From positions 434,001-498,000 of the forward strand of contig CAWFLQ010000006.1 in assembly GCA_963816745.1 (NCBI GenBank): a stretch of DNA of 64,000 nt. Direction: 5' to 3'. A program made the translations under genes and the position numbers. A model generated the notes under the pieces. That model was given only the letters and a program-made list of their open reading frames with translations, was not told the DNA's origin and made no database searches. The stretch's first letter is position 1, and every line of letters starts with the position of its first letter. Source of the DNA: VAZQ01 sp963816745. Its GTDB lineage: Bacteria; Pseudomonadota; Alphaproteobacteria; Rhizobiales; Xanthobacteraceae. Shown in pieces: positions 37,520-46,225 of this stretch.

Positions 37520-38623
37520 ATGCTCGCTCAATTGGCCTCGGCCGCCGCGCTCAAGCAGCAGATCAGATTTTGCAGCGCGCGCGACGGCGCGCGGATTGCG
37601 GTTGCGTCCGTGGGCAAGGGGCCTCCGCTGCTGCGCGCCACGCATTGGCTCACCCACGTCGACTTCGACGGACGCAGTCCGCTGGGGGCACAGTGGGTTC
37701 GAGAGTTGTCGCGCGGCCGCACGTACATTCGCTATGACCAGCGCGGTTGCGGACTCTCCGACTGGTCTCCGCCCTCGCTGTCGTTCGAAGCCTGGGTGAG
37801 CGATCTCGAGGTCGTCGTCGATACATTCGGCTTGCAGCGGTTCGCTCTGTTCGGAATGTGCCAGGGTGGCGCCCTGGCGATCGCTTACGCGGCTCGCCAT
37901 CCGGAGCGCGTATCGCATCTGGTCCTCCTCGGAGCGTATGCCCAGGGCCGGCTGCAACGGCCCCACACGGAACAGCAGCGCCAGGAAGCGGAGCTTCTGC
38001 TCCACCTCATTCGCGTCGGATGGGCTCACGACAACCCTGTATTCCGCCAGTTGTTCACCTCCCTGTACATTCCGGGGGGCACGCAGGAACAACATGAGTG
38101 GTTCAACGAATTGGGACGGGTTTCCTGCACGCCGGAGAATGCCGCGGCGCTCATCGAGGTGGCTTATCGCATCGATGTCGCCGCCCTCGCGGAGTCGGTG
38201 CAGGTGCCGACCCTGATATTCCATGCGCGCGGCGACGCCCGCGTGCCGTTCGATGAGGGCCGGCGTCTCGCGGCGTTGATTCCTTCCGCCCGTTTCGTTC
38301 CGCTCGACAGCCGCAATCACGTGTTGCTCGGGACCGAGCCGGCGTGGACCACTTTCTCGCGCGAGCTGCAGGCGTTCCTTGCCGACGGAGCCCCGCCTCC
38401 CGCAGCCACGTTCGAATTGAACGGGCTGACCAGGTCGGAGCACCAGGTTCTCGGCCTGCTCGCTCGCGGCCTCGACAATACGACGATCGCCGACCGGCTC
38501 GGCAAGCGCGAGAAGACGGTGCGCAATCAGATCACCAGCATTTTGAGCAAGCTCCAGGCCCGCAGCCGCGCCGAGGCGATCGTGCGGGCCAGAGATGCCG
38601 GTATCGGCGATCCGCCGTTCTAG
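37520..38623 (+). CDS. alpha/beta-hydrolase fused to LuxR-type DNA-binding domain
   Basis: 367-residue regulator with an N-terminal alpha/beta hydrolase domain (about 15-285) and a C-terminal LuxR HTH (about 300-360: LTRSEHQVLGLLARGLDNTTIADRL, read as LTRSEHQVLGLLARG and TTIADRLGKREKTVRNQI). The nucleophile elbow is FGMCQGGA, with Cys114 in place of Ser. The acid is probably Asp in HARGDARVP and the base His in DSRNHVLL. The fold may sense a small ligand rather than hydrolyse it. ATG at 37520 follows an in-frame TTG at 37514. It is divergent from the MBL gene. Confidence 0.88.
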   Translation: MLAQLASAAALKQQIRFCSARDGARIAVASVGKGPPLLRATHWLTHVDFDGRSPLGAQWVRELSRGRTYIRYDQRGCGLSDWSPPSLSFEAWVSDLEVVVDTFGLQRFALFGMCQGGALAIAYAARHPERVSHLVLLGAYAQGRLQRPHTEQQRQEAELLLHLIRVGWAHDNPVFRQLFTSLYIPGGTQEQHEWFNELGRVSCTPENAAALIEVAYRIDVAALAESVQVPTLIFHARGDARVPFDEGRRLAALIPSARFVPLDSRNHVLLGTEPAWTTFSRELQAFLADGAPPPAATFELNGLTRSEHQVLGLLARGLDNTTIADRLGKREKTVRNQITSILSKLQARSRAEAIVRARDAGIGDPPF

Positions 38624-38676
38624 CCAACAATAGCCAGCTCTCGGACCATCTCTCTTTGGTCGCCGCCGCAGATACG

Positions 38677-40290
38677 TCATCTGCCGGCGATGACGCGCTG
38701 ATGCAGTCTGCCGATGGCGTCCAGGGCCGAGAGAATCGCGCCTTCCTGCCATCCCGGCAGGTAGGACATATGCTCGCCGGCGAGCACGATGCGCCCGTCG
38801 ATCCGGCAGAGATTGGCATAGTGCTGCCCGCGCAACTCATCGGTCCACATGCCGAAGCAGCCGAGAGCTCCGGGGACACGGTTCCAGGCGACGGAGATGC
38901 CGGTCTCGAACTCATCCGGGTATTGGCGATGGATCTGTGTGCCGTACTCGACGGCCTTCCTGATCCGATCTTCCGGAGGCAATGCAGCGAGCTCGTGGGC
39001 GTGATGACCGAACGTGTATGCGCCGAGGAGAATCCCTTCGCCGGCGTCGCCATAGCCGCCGCTCGGATACGAGATCATCCCGTTCGGCAGATCCGTATAG
39101 GTGATGCCGCCATAGATTGCTTCATCCTGCTCCCAGAACCGGCGTTTGAATTGAAGCCCGATCTTGACCGCGGCATTGTACGGCACGGCCTTGATGGCGT
39201 TCTCCATGGCCTTGTCGACGTTGATCTCGATCCGACCGAGAACCGGCAGGGGCAAGGTGCAGACGCACCAGTCGGCGCTTGCCGTCCTGGCACGGCCGCC
39301 GGCCTTGAGATCCTCATAGGTGACCGTAACGCGCTCGCCGCCCTGCTTGATACCGGTGACCTTGGCACCGAACCTGATCAATCGGCCGACCTGGCGCCCG
39401 AAAGCCCGGGCAATCATGTCCATGCCGCCGACCGGCTGAAACAGCGGCGCCTGAAACTCGTAGCGGCTTCCGAGGCCCATGCTCCGCCAAAGCCGAGATT
39501 CGAGGATATCGTGGAGTGCCGTGGGCTGGGACGGTTCCGGACGCGCGTTCACCCCGCCGCCCGGATCCCTGAGATAGCCGCGCCGGCTACTGGTGCGCGG
39601 GCCTGGCGCGTAGGCGTAGTTGTTGTCGAGCGCTCCCCATTCCCGCAATCCTTCCAGGAGAATTTCCTGGTCCTCCTTGGAGACGGCCTGATCGAGCTTG
39701 TCCTGCCTGAGGACCTTCGACAGCAGCTCGGCGACATGGCCATGGAAGTCCGCGGCGACTTCCCTGAAACGTTGCGGCTTCCCGGCGAAGGCGTTGCGCG
39801 AATGCAGATAGGCGTTGTGATTGACCTGGACGAAAGGCTCCAGCGCCACTCCGAAGCGCTTGCAATAATCGAGAACCGCGCGATGGTGATGCGGGATGCG
39901 CCACGGGCCGGGATTGAAGTAGAGGCCTTTGCCGAAAAGACCTTTGCTGAACCGGCAATTCTGCTCGATTCCACCCAGCTCGATGTGCCGATCGCCGCCG
40001 CGCAGCGACCAGCACCGGCCGCCCTCACGGGTATCGTATTCGAGCACCTGCACACGGTATCCCGCGTTGCGGAGCTCGAGAGCCGCGACCATGCCGGCGA
40101 GGCCGGCTCCGAGGATCAGAACCGAGGCGCCGCCGGGATCGCCGTCGAGCTTGGGCGGCCCTTTGTAGGTCGAGGCAGCGGCCAGGCCCAAGCCCGTCAT
40201 CGCCTGGTACATGAAGGAGCTTCCGGCCGCGGTTCCAATCAGCGCGAGAAGGCGACGCCGTGTGACGCGCGAGAGCGGCGCAGTGGACAT
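38677..40290 (-). CDS. Tat-exported flavin amine oxidase
   Basis: 537-residue FAD-dependent amine oxidase. Start at 40290 has an AGGAG upstream. A twin-arginine signal VTRRRLLALIG opens the protein (about 9-19), so it should be exported folded with FAD. The dinucleotide-binding GAGLAG is at 61-66 and the R-rich flavin motif EGGRCWSLRGG follows. C-terminal flavin-binding region is AGEHMSYLPGWQEGAILSALDA. It resembles L-amino-acid or monoamine oxidases, so it would give an oxo-acid or aldehyde, ammonia and hydrogen peroxide. Substrate unknown. The longer frame upstream is a non-coding extension through a repeat. Confidence 0.9.
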   Translation of the reverse strand: MSTAPLSRVTRRRLLALIGTAAGSSFMYQAMTGLGLAAASTYKGPPKLDGDPGGASVLILGAGLAGMVAALELRNAGYRVQVLEYDTREGGRCWSLRGGDRHIELGGIEQNCRFSKGLFGKGLYFNPGPWRIPHHHRAVLDYCKRFGVALEPFVQVNHNAYLHSRNAFAGKPQRFREVAADFHGHVAELLSKVLRQDKLDQAVSKEDQEILLEGLREWGALDNNYAYAPGPRTSSRRGYLRDPGGGVNARPEPSQPTALHDILESRLWRSMGLGSRYEFQAPLFQPVGGMDMIARAFGRQVGRLIRFGAKVTGIKQGGERVTVTYEDLKAGGRARTASADWCVCTLPLPVLGRIEINVDKAMENAIKAVPYNAAVKIGLQFKRRFWEQDEAIYGGITYTDLPNGMISYPSGGYGDAGEGILLGAYTFGHHAHELAALPPEDRIRKAVEYGTQIHRQYPDEFETGISVAWNRVPGALGCFGMWTDELRGQHYANLCRIDGRIVLAGEHMSYLPGWQEGAILSALDAIGRLHQRVIAGR

Positions 40291-40844
40291 TCTTCGTTCG
40301 CTCCTGCTCGTTGCGGTTTTCGGTCCCGACTCTGTCGGTACGGGAGCTCTGTCGGTACGCGAGGCGGCCGACCCGGGATCGTGCCGGCTCCGACGTGGAC
40401 GCGGAGGTGGAATTGCATCCCGGCTGCAAGACCCGCTCGTGAGATCCGGGTCCGATGCAGCCGGGACGTCATCCTTCCCGCGGAGTGCAGCGGATGCTCG
40501 CGCAAGCGGGAGAGATGATTCGATCTTGTCGTTATCCGCGAGAATCGGCGGCGTTCGATCGCGCGAATTCTCGCTCATCCTCCGGCTGCTCGTCATGAGC
40601 ACGACGTCCCACGCCCGGGCAAATCGCGCCGGCGACCGCCGCCAAGCCGGGACGCAAGACCCAAACAGCATCCTCGCGACATTGCGGTCAGGACCTGTTT
40701 GAGCGGCTTCGAGACGACGATGCTTCCGACCCATATGCTTGCGACCCATGAATCTCCGCATGATCACTATGGCAACAATGCATTTGAGTTGTATTTCCCG
40801 GGACTGCATTGTCTGCGACGTCGTTTCTTTGCGGAGCGTCACCC
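40291..40844. other. divergent intergenic region with long dispersed repeat
   Basis: About 554 bases between the amine oxidase start and the ABM-domain gene. About 200 bases of it (40418-40625) are a diverged copy of the sequence at 48835-49055. The part next to the ABM gene (40735-40830) is more AT-rich and is the likely promoter. No gene is supported. Confidence 0.55.
40418..40625 (-). repeat. leader-like dispersed element, long form copy A
   Basis: Contains an inverted pair CCCGGCTG...CAGCCGGG (about 40420-40462), CGGGAGAGATG, GGCGTTCGATC and TCGTCATGAGCACGACGTCCCACGC. The same blocks in the same order occur at 48835-49055. The final block also matches the core of the shorter elements (CGTCATGAG then CGTCCC). 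It lies upstream of the amine oxidase gene. Confidence 0.75.
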
Positions 40845-41156
40845 ATGATCGTCACGGTTTTTCGCTCCCGGCTCAATCCGGGAACCCAGGAGGAATACGG
40901 CCCGATGGCCAAGCGCATGAGTGAGCTGGCGCGGAGCATTCCCGGGTACATCTCCCATAAAAGCTTCAGCGCGGACGACGGGGAGCGGGTGACGATCGTC
41001 GAGTTCGAGACTGAAGAGGCGCTGCACGAATGGCGCGTTCACCCCGAGCATGCGAAAGCCAAGCGGCGCGGGATCGAACGCTTTTTCAGCGACTATCGAT
41101 ACCAGATATGCAGCGTCATCCGCGATCGTTCATGGCGATCCAAGACGCAGGAATAG
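40845..41156 (+). CDS. antibiotic biosynthesis monooxygenase (ABM) domain protein
   Basis: Small dimeric ferredoxin-like fold protein, 103 aa. The pattern MIVTVFRSRLN, then SIPGYISHKSF, ERVTIVEFETEEALHEWRVHPEH (read as ERVTIVEFE and EALHEWRVHPEH) is typical of ABM/heme-degrading-like proteins with the His-Pro-Glu-His end of the helix. Some members are cofactor-free oxygenases, some heme oxygenases. No Asn/Trp heme-ruffling signature can be confirmed. It is divergent from the amine oxidase. Confidence 0.85.
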   Translation: MIVTVFRSRLNPGTQEEYGPMAKRMSELARSIPGYISHKSFSADDGERVTIVEFETEEALHEWRVHPEHAKAKRRGIERFFSDYRYQICSVIRDRSWRSKTQE

Positions 41157-41210
41157 AAAGCGGGCGCGAACAGTCCGGCATCTCGCCCATAGAATTTATT
41201 CTCCAGGGAC

Positions 41211-41250
41211 GACCTGTCGTGGTTGACCTGTCGTGGACGACCTGTCGTGG
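41211..41250. repeat. tandem repeat, 3 copies, period 14
   Basis: The unit GACCTGTCGTGG occurs at 41211, 41225 and 41239, each separated by two variable bases. It lies between the convergent ABM and methyltransferase genes. Function unknown; slippage is likely. Confidence 0.8.
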
Positions 41251-41277
41251 TCGCCGATCGATGTCCCGTTCGCGCCG

Positions 41278-41970
41278 TCAATCGTGGCGAGCCTCGAACA
41301 GGACAACCGACCCCCTCACCTCGGTCTTTACGCTGCTGTAGCGCCTGCCGAGCGCGGCCTGGAGCTCTCCGAGGGTATCGTGGGCGTTCGAAAAAATGCC
41401 CTTGCGATTGTAGAGGTTCATCACCGCCTGGGCCGAACGCGAGCGCGGAACGTCGCCCTGAACGATCGTCGCCCCGAACACGCGAGCGCCGGGACGCAGA
41501 TATGGCCGCAGATGGTCGAACACGATCGCCTTCTCGGCCATCGGTCCCGGCAGGCAATGGAGCAGGTAGCAGAGCCCGACGGAGCCGAACGGCTCGAGCG
41601 CCGGCGGCACATCGAGGATGTTCGCCCGCACGGTCCGGGGCGCATATCTCCTGATGCGTTCGGTGGCTGCGCGCAGGCAGTCGGGGTTGAGGTCGAGGAG
41701 CGTGATCGAGGGATCGGCGACCGGCCACCTGGCGCGATCGAGGAAGTAGCCGGTGCCGACCCCGACGTCGAGATGCCGATCGGAGACATTGCGGTCGTAC
41801 AACCGGCGCAGCTCCGCCGTCGGGCAGCGCCACAGAAACCGGTTGGAGAGCCCCAGAACGACCCAGTCGTAGATGCGCAGGACCAGCGGCGAATAGACGG
41901 CCTGCCCGGCTTCGATCGCCTCGCCGGGCGAGAGGTGGCGGGAAACTTCCCAGCTCCGATTTTTGCTCAT
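41278..41970 (-). CDS. class I SAM-dependent methyltransferase
   Basis: 230-residue Rossmann methyltransferase. Motif I is HLDVGVGTGYFLD, motif II acidic end LLDLNPD, post-I IRRYAPRTVRANILD, then FGSVGLCYLLHCLPG. N-terminal YSPLVLRIYDWVVLGLSNRFLW resembles small-molecule methyltransferases of the UbiE/Methyltransf_25 group. Start at 41970 with AAAGG five bases upstream. Upstream in the long frame is a 12-base repeat array, probably not translated. Substrate unknown. Same strand as the binding protein and monooxygenase genes further upstream. Confidence 0.85.
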   Translation of the reverse strand: MSKNRSWEVSRHLSPGEAIEAGQAVYSPLVLRIYDWVVLGLSNRFLWRCPTAELRRLYDRNVSDRHLDVGVGTGYFLDRARWPVADPSITLLDLNPDCLRAATERIRRYAPRTVRANILDVPPALEPFGSVGLCYLLHCLPGPMAEKAIVFDHLRPYLRPGARVFGATIVQGDVPRSRSAQAVMNLYNRKGIFSNAHDTLGELQAALGRRYSSVKTEVRGSVVLFEARHD

Positions 41971-41977
41971 ATGCCTT

Positions 41978-42022
41978 TCACTGCGCCTTCCACTACGCCT
42001 TCCACTGCGCCCTCCACGCCCG
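41978..42022. repeat. tandem repeat, period 12, upstream of methyltransferase
   Basis: About 3.7 copies of a CCACTGCGCCTT-type unit directly before the ribosome binding site of the methyltransferase gene. If translated from an upstream start it would encode Gly-Arg-Arg-Ser repeats. Probably slippage; it could tune expression by length change. Confidence 0.65.
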
Positions 42023-42090
42023 CCGTCCAGCGCAGCGGCAAATGCTGACAAGAGCATGGCGGGGCCACGCCCCGCCATGGGGATCGAGGA

Positions 42091-43023
42091 TCAATACGCG
42101 GCCGGGTCGCCGCTGTCGGTCGGGTTGTCGACGACCTTCTTGAACGAAGGGCTCATCGGCACGTTCAGATTGACGTTCTTCGGCGGTATCGGCTTCATGA
42201 ACCACTTGTCGTAGATCGCGTTGATCTCGCCGCTCTTGTAGATGCCGATCATCGTGTCGTTGACGACCTTCTTGAACGCCGGATCCTCGCGCCGCAGCAT
42301 GATGGCGTAGGGTTCGACCGACAGCGGGTCCGCCGAGATCTGAAAGATGCCCGGCGATTTCGCGGTGGCCACCATGCTGTAGAGCAGGATGTCGTCCATC
42401 ACGAAGGCCGCCGCCCGGTCGGTCTCGACCATCAGGAAGGCCTCGGGATGATCCTTCGCGTTGAGGATGTTGATCCCGAGATTCTTCTGCGCGTTGATCT
42501 CGGTGATCTGCTTGATGTTGGTCGTGCCCGAGGTCGACACGACGGTCTTGCCCTTGAGGTCATCGACCGTCTTGAGGCCGTTGGCTTTCTTCGACACGAA
42601 CCGGTTGGCGGTGACGAAATGCGTGATCGTGAACGCCACCTGCTTCTGCCGCTCGAGATTGTTCGTGGTCGAGCCGCATTCCAGATCGACCGTTCCGTTG
42701 GTGACCAGTGGAATGCGCATCGCCGACGTCACCGGATTGAGCTTCACCTCGAGCTTGTCCAGCCTCAGCTCCTTCTTCACGGCGTGGGCGATCCGGTAGC
42801 AGAGGTCCATTGCGTAGCCGACGACCCGCTGCTTGTCGTCGTAGTAGGAAAAAGGAACCGAGAATTCGCGGTGGGCGAGCGTGATCGCGCCGGTCTCCTT
42901 GATTTTCTTCAGCGTTCCATCGAGCGCCGGCGCGGCCGGCTCCGCCCGTGCCGGGACGGGCGGCGCAACGGCGGCGCTCAGCACAACGAGGGCGGCAGCC
43001 CCCCATGACGTGAATCGGTTCAT
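42091..43023 (-). CDS. ABC transporter substrate-binding protein, polar amino acid (GltI-like) type
   Basis: 310-residue family 3 binding protein. AAGGAG ribosome binding site before the ATG at 43023. Signal peptide ends PARAEP. Conserved features: TGAITLAHREFSVPFSYYDD, VVGYAMDLCYRIAHAVKKEL, TNGTVDLECGSTTNN (the GltI-type ECGS loop) and FVMDDILLYSMVA. E. coli GltI binds glutamate/aspartate, so an acidic amino acid is the best guess. No permease or ATPase is adjacent. It lies 41 bases after the monooxygenase gene, so co-transcription is likely. Confidence 0.9.
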   Translation of the reverse strand: MNRFTSWGAAALVVLSAAVAPPVPARAEPAAPALDGTLKKIKETGAITLAHREFSVPFSYYDDKQRVVGYAMDLCYRIAHAVKKELRLDKLEVKLNPVTSAMRIPLVTNGTVDLECGSTTNNLERQKQVAFTITHFVTANRFVSKKANGLKTVDDLKGKTVVSTSGTTNIKQITEINAQKNLGINILNAKDHPEAFLMVETDRAAAFVMDDILLYSMVATAKSPGIFQISADPLSVEPYAIMLRREDPAFKKVVNDTMIGIYKSGEINAIYDKWFMKPIPPKNVNLNVPMSPSFKKVVDNPTDSGDPAAY

Positions 43024-43064
43024 CCTGCTCTCTCCTTGCCGACCTGCCCGGGCGACTGCCGGGC

Positions 43065-44247
43065 TCACCAAAATCTTCGGGGTATCGCCGCGTCCATATC
43101 GGCCGAGCCGAGCGTGATCGTCCCGCCGTCGGCGTGGGCCGGGCGTTCTCCCGCAGCCAGCCGGTATGAGACATGATCGGCCACATATTTCGCGTCCCGG
43201 CCGACGCCGTGAATCATCGCCGACGACAAGGCGTAGAGGAAATGCAGGCCGACGAAGTACAGGCCCGGCGCGCTCGCCACGACGCCCCGCCGCTGCGCGG
43301 GTTCGCCGTCCCTGCCGAGGATGGGAAGGTCGATCCACGAAAAACCCGGCCAGAACCCCGTGCACCAGATCACATTGGCGACATCGAGGAGGCAGCCGTC
43401 CGCCAGCATGGGAAAGCCGGCGCGCGCATCTGTCGTCACGCCCACCCGCTCGACCCCGGCGGCCGCCAGGTCCTCGGGCTCGACCCTGACCAGCGTCCCG
43501 CCCTGCGAGGTGAATCGCGCGCGGACCCTGCGGCCGATCGGCGTGCTCGTGGTCAGCAGGCGATGCTCCACGAACCGAAGCACGAACGGGACCAGCACAT
43601 GACGAGCGAAGAAGCCTTCGAGCCGGAACGGAGCGTGGCGCGTGTGCCGTCCCGACAGCCATGTCTTGAAGCCGCGCGCCGCGGTTTCGAGCGCGATCTC
43701 CGAGCCGGAATTGCCGGCGCCGACGACCAGCACGCCGCCCTTACGCAATTGCGACGGATTGCGGTATTCGCTCGAATGGAGCTGCAGGATCTTCGGGTCG
43801 AGATCGCGGGCGAACAACGGCATGCGCGGCCTCTGGTAGTTCGCCATGGCCACGATGACGTTGTCCGCTTCGAACCGGCGATCGCCGGCCGCGACCACGT
43901 AGCGGCCGTCCTCCCGGAACAGCTTGTCGACCGTGACGCCGGTGCGAACCGGCAGCGCAAATTGCGCGGCATAGGAGGCGAGATAGTCCGCCATCTCGTC
44001 CTTGGTGGGAAAAGCATCGGGCCCGGCGGGAAACGGCAGTCCGTCGAGCGCGCTATAGCGCGCGGGCGAGAGCAGACGCAGCGAGTTCCCACCGCTTGCG
44101 CCACGAATCCCCGATCCGCGTATTGGCATCGAGGATGACGAACGGCGAGGCGATCCGATGCGCCAGGTGATATCCGACCGAAAGGCCGGCGTGACCAGCG
44201 CCGATGACGACGACCTTGAAACGCTCGGTCTTCGGTGACGTGCTCAT
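43065..44247 (-). CDS. flavin-containing monooxygenase, CzcO-like (frameshifted)
   Basis: FAD/NADPH-dependent oxygenase. FAD motif VIGAGHAGLSVGYHL near the N-terminus, RIGDSWRKRW after it, NADPH motif VVGAGNSGSEIALE in the middle, and VIWCTGFWPGFSWIDLP near the end. This set fits the class B monooxygenases (YUCCA/CzcO-like). One extra base near 44088 breaks the frame at RKRWDSLRLLSPARYS. It is the only break between 32 and 56 kb. Start at MSTSPKTE (44247). It is followed at once by the GltI-like gene, which hints that its substrate may be an amino acid or amine, but this is inference. Confidence 0.87.
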
Positions 44248-44732
44248 GGATCGCCCCCATTCGCGTTGGATCATTCAATCGGCACCGGCAACGCCGCCGC
44301 CGAGCCCTCTTATGCGGCCGTGTGAAATAAGCATGATCGCTTCACACGCATTGAGACTCCTGTGCGACGAGACTCCTGTGCGTCGAATGCGAGCGGCCAG
44401 ATGAACCGCATACCGGGAGCAGGACTGCGGCCACGGAGCCGGCTGCGACGTGCACTGCTGACGAGTGCCGCGCGTGGCTCTGCGCGTGGAACATTGCGCA
44501 GGCCGGCTTCGCCGTCATGAGACCGGCGTCCCGCATCGAACACAAAGAGAAGGCGGATGGCGCCAGGGCTTAGGACGGCGACCCCGGCGAGAAGCGTGAG
44601 GCGGATGTTGGCACCCGACGATCGAATCAGCACCGAGCAATGCTCGGCGCGCCGTCCAAACGTCCCGCCCCACGCACGCCGCGCCGCTGAAGGGTCCATA
44701 TCCGGCGGCAACGATGTCGTCAGCCGGCAAGG
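44248..44732. other. intergenic region between monooxygenase and outer-membrane protein gene
   Basis: About 485 bases. It holds leader-like element copy 3 (about 44485-44570), upstream of the monooxygenase. From 44583 on, the sequence is the 3' flank of a duplicated block, matched by 46063-46225. No gene is supported. Confidence 0.55.
44485..44570 (-). repeat. leader-like dispersed element, copy 3 (upstream of monooxygenase)
   Basis: Minus-strand core GATGCGGGACGCCGGTCTC then ATGACGGCGAAGCCGGCCTG and CGCAATGTTCCACGC. Closely matches copies 1 and 6 in the second half and lies about 240 bases upstream of the monooxygenase start. Confidence 0.75.
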
Positions 44733-45473
44733 TCAGAACTTGTAGTTCACGCCGACCTTGGCGATCTGTTTGACCTCCTTGATCGTGCTGCGCTCTGTTC
44801 TCGTGACGCACTCGCCGACAAAACAGTCGGTCACGGCGAGAGTCACGATCTTGTTGCCGTAGTCGAGATAGTTGTATTCGAACTTTGCGGTCCAATTGTC
44901 GGTGAGCGCGTATTCGATGCCTGCACCAACCAGGACACCGGTGAAAACGGCGTCGCCACGAATGCTGCCGCTGACCAAACTAGCGGGTTGTGAACCATCG
45001 ACGGCGTAGTCGAACCTGCCCCACACGGCTCCCAGCTTGCCATATATGAAGGCGCGGTCGAAAGTGACGCCCGCGCGCACCGAAATGGCGCCGTCCCAGC
45101 GATTGCGCGAGCTGAGTTCGCTGGTGAAATTCCCATCATCAGCAGTATCACGGTCACGCGGGCCGGATGCCCAGTATTCGCCCTCGACGCCGATGACGAA
45201 CTCCCTCCATTGAAGGTTACATCCGGCCTGTGCGCCGCCGAGCGCGCCAACGCCGCCGAACGTCCCTGCGTCGGAAAAATCCGAGGTAAAATCCGATGAC
45301 TGCTTCCCGCCGCCCGCATGGACGCCGAGATAGCAGCCGGTCCAATTGAAGACCGGCGGCGGCGCCACCGCCTTGACCGCCCTGGCCGTCAAGTCCGCCG
45401 CGTTCGCGGAAGCACCCATCAACAGCGGCGCTGCCGCCGCCAGCCCGACGATCGAAGTTAGAAACTTTGCCAT
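44733..45473 (-). CDS. outer-membrane beta-barrel protein, paralogue 1
   Basis: 246-residue porin-like or OmpA-like small barrel of the rhizobial Omp25/31 type. Signal peptide MAKFLTSIVGLAAAAPLLMG with cleavage near NAADL. Mature part: FNWTGCYLGVHAGGG, GALGGAQAGCNLQW, VIGVEGEYWASG, YGKLGAVWGRFDY, TAKFEYNYLDYGN and the terminal strand KVGVNYKF ending in Phe, the BAM recognition signal. GGGGGA ribosome binding site. The neighbouring gene at 46226-46948 is a close copy, and the duplicated block includes both flanks. Confidence 0.9.
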   Translation of the reverse strand: MAKFLTSIVGLAAAAPLLMGASANAADLTARAVKAVAPPPVFNWTGCYLGVHAGGGKQSSDFTSDFSDAGTFGGVGALGGAQAGCNLQWREFVIGVEGEYWASGPRDRDTADDGNFTSELSSRNRWDGAISVRAGVTFDRAFIYGKLGAVWGRFDYAVDGSQPASLVSGSIRGDAVFTGVLVGAGIEYALTDNWTAKFEYNYLDYGNKIVTLAVTDCFVGECVTRTERSTIKEVKQIAKVGVNYKF

Positions 45474-45549
45474 ATCGTCCCCCTGAGTTGCGCTCTGAGC
45501 GCGGCAACGCGGATCCCGGAGCAGCATCCGCTGCGAACTCTGCGCGCGG

Positions 45550-45640
45550 ACCATGGCGCAGGCCCCGCTTCGCCGTCATGAAGCCGGGGTCCCGCATCGA
45601 TGCAAAGCGTAGGGCCGCAGTCCCGGCAGGAAACCAATGG
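45550..45640 (-). repeat. leader-like dispersed element, copy 4 (upstream of omp paralogue 1)
   Basis: Minus-strand core GATGCGGGACCCCGGCTTC then ATGACGGCGAAGCGGGGCC, about 100 bases upstream of the start codon. Nearly identical to copy 5 because the whole block was duplicated. Confidence 0.8.
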
Positions 45641-45773
45641 CGACCTGGTGTTGCTCAAAAGGAACACGCGCAATTGGCGGCGCATAATCTTTTCCGAGGA
45701 GCGGTATCGACGCTCCCATAATGCGTCGCAGACGCGCGTGAACGCGCTTGTGACGGCACAACGGTACAGCGGA

Positions 45774-45947
45774 CTCCAACCTCTCCCCGCTTGCGGGGAG
45801 AGGTTGACAGCCGAGCGGCGTCTTCGCCGCGACGGCGGGCGGGTGAGGGGCGCTCTCCGCGCACCGAGCATTTCGAGAGTCCCCCTCACCCGGCTCGCCG
45901 CCGGGGCGGCTCGCCGACCTCTCCCCGCAAGCGGGGAGAGGTTGGAG
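45774..45947. repeat. large palindromic repeat between the two omp copies
   Basis: Ends CTCCAACCTCTCCCCGCTTG and CAAGCGGGGAGAGGTTGGAG are inverted copies, each a hairpin, with inner GGTGAGGGG/CCCCTCACC. 174 bases. It sits in the 5' flank of omp paralogue 1, at the place where paralogue 2 has a different palindromic repeat. Confidence 0.9.
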
Positions 45948-46080
45948 CCCGCGGCACCTGTCGTGGACGAAATTCGTCGGAATGCGCTAGAGGGAGAGCT
46001 CGGGCAAAATTCGCGAGGGAGGCGCGACGCGGCAATCCATTGATACCGCAAATCAAGGCGTGAGGCGGATGTTCAGCCCT

Positions 46081-46124
46081 CGACGATCAAATCGATGATG
46101 ATCAAATCGATGATGATCAAATCG
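46081..46124. repeat. tandem repeat, 3 copies, period 15
   Basis: The unit GATGATCAAATC recurs three times (46081-46124). The matching flank of omp paralogue 1 has one copy (CGACGATCGAATC), so it expanded after the duplication. Confidence 0.8.
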
Positions 46125-46225
46125 GCACCGAGCAATGCTCGGCGCCCCGACCAAACATCCTGCCCCACGCACGCCGCGCCGCCGGAGGGGTCGCTATCCG
46201 GCGGCGACGGCGTCACCCGACAAGG

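Noticed and set aside
38344..40518. Long plus-strand open frame (724 codons) opposite the amine oxidase
   Set aside because: The amine oxidase on the other strand has clear motifs over the same bases; this frame has none and is a codon-bias shadow.
44342..45597. Small leader peptides starting at the conserved ATG in the dispersed elements (Met-Thr-Ala-Lys)
   Set aside because: The frames downstream differ in length and sequence between copies, and no ribosome binding site is conserved. The ATG is better explained as part of the repeat.
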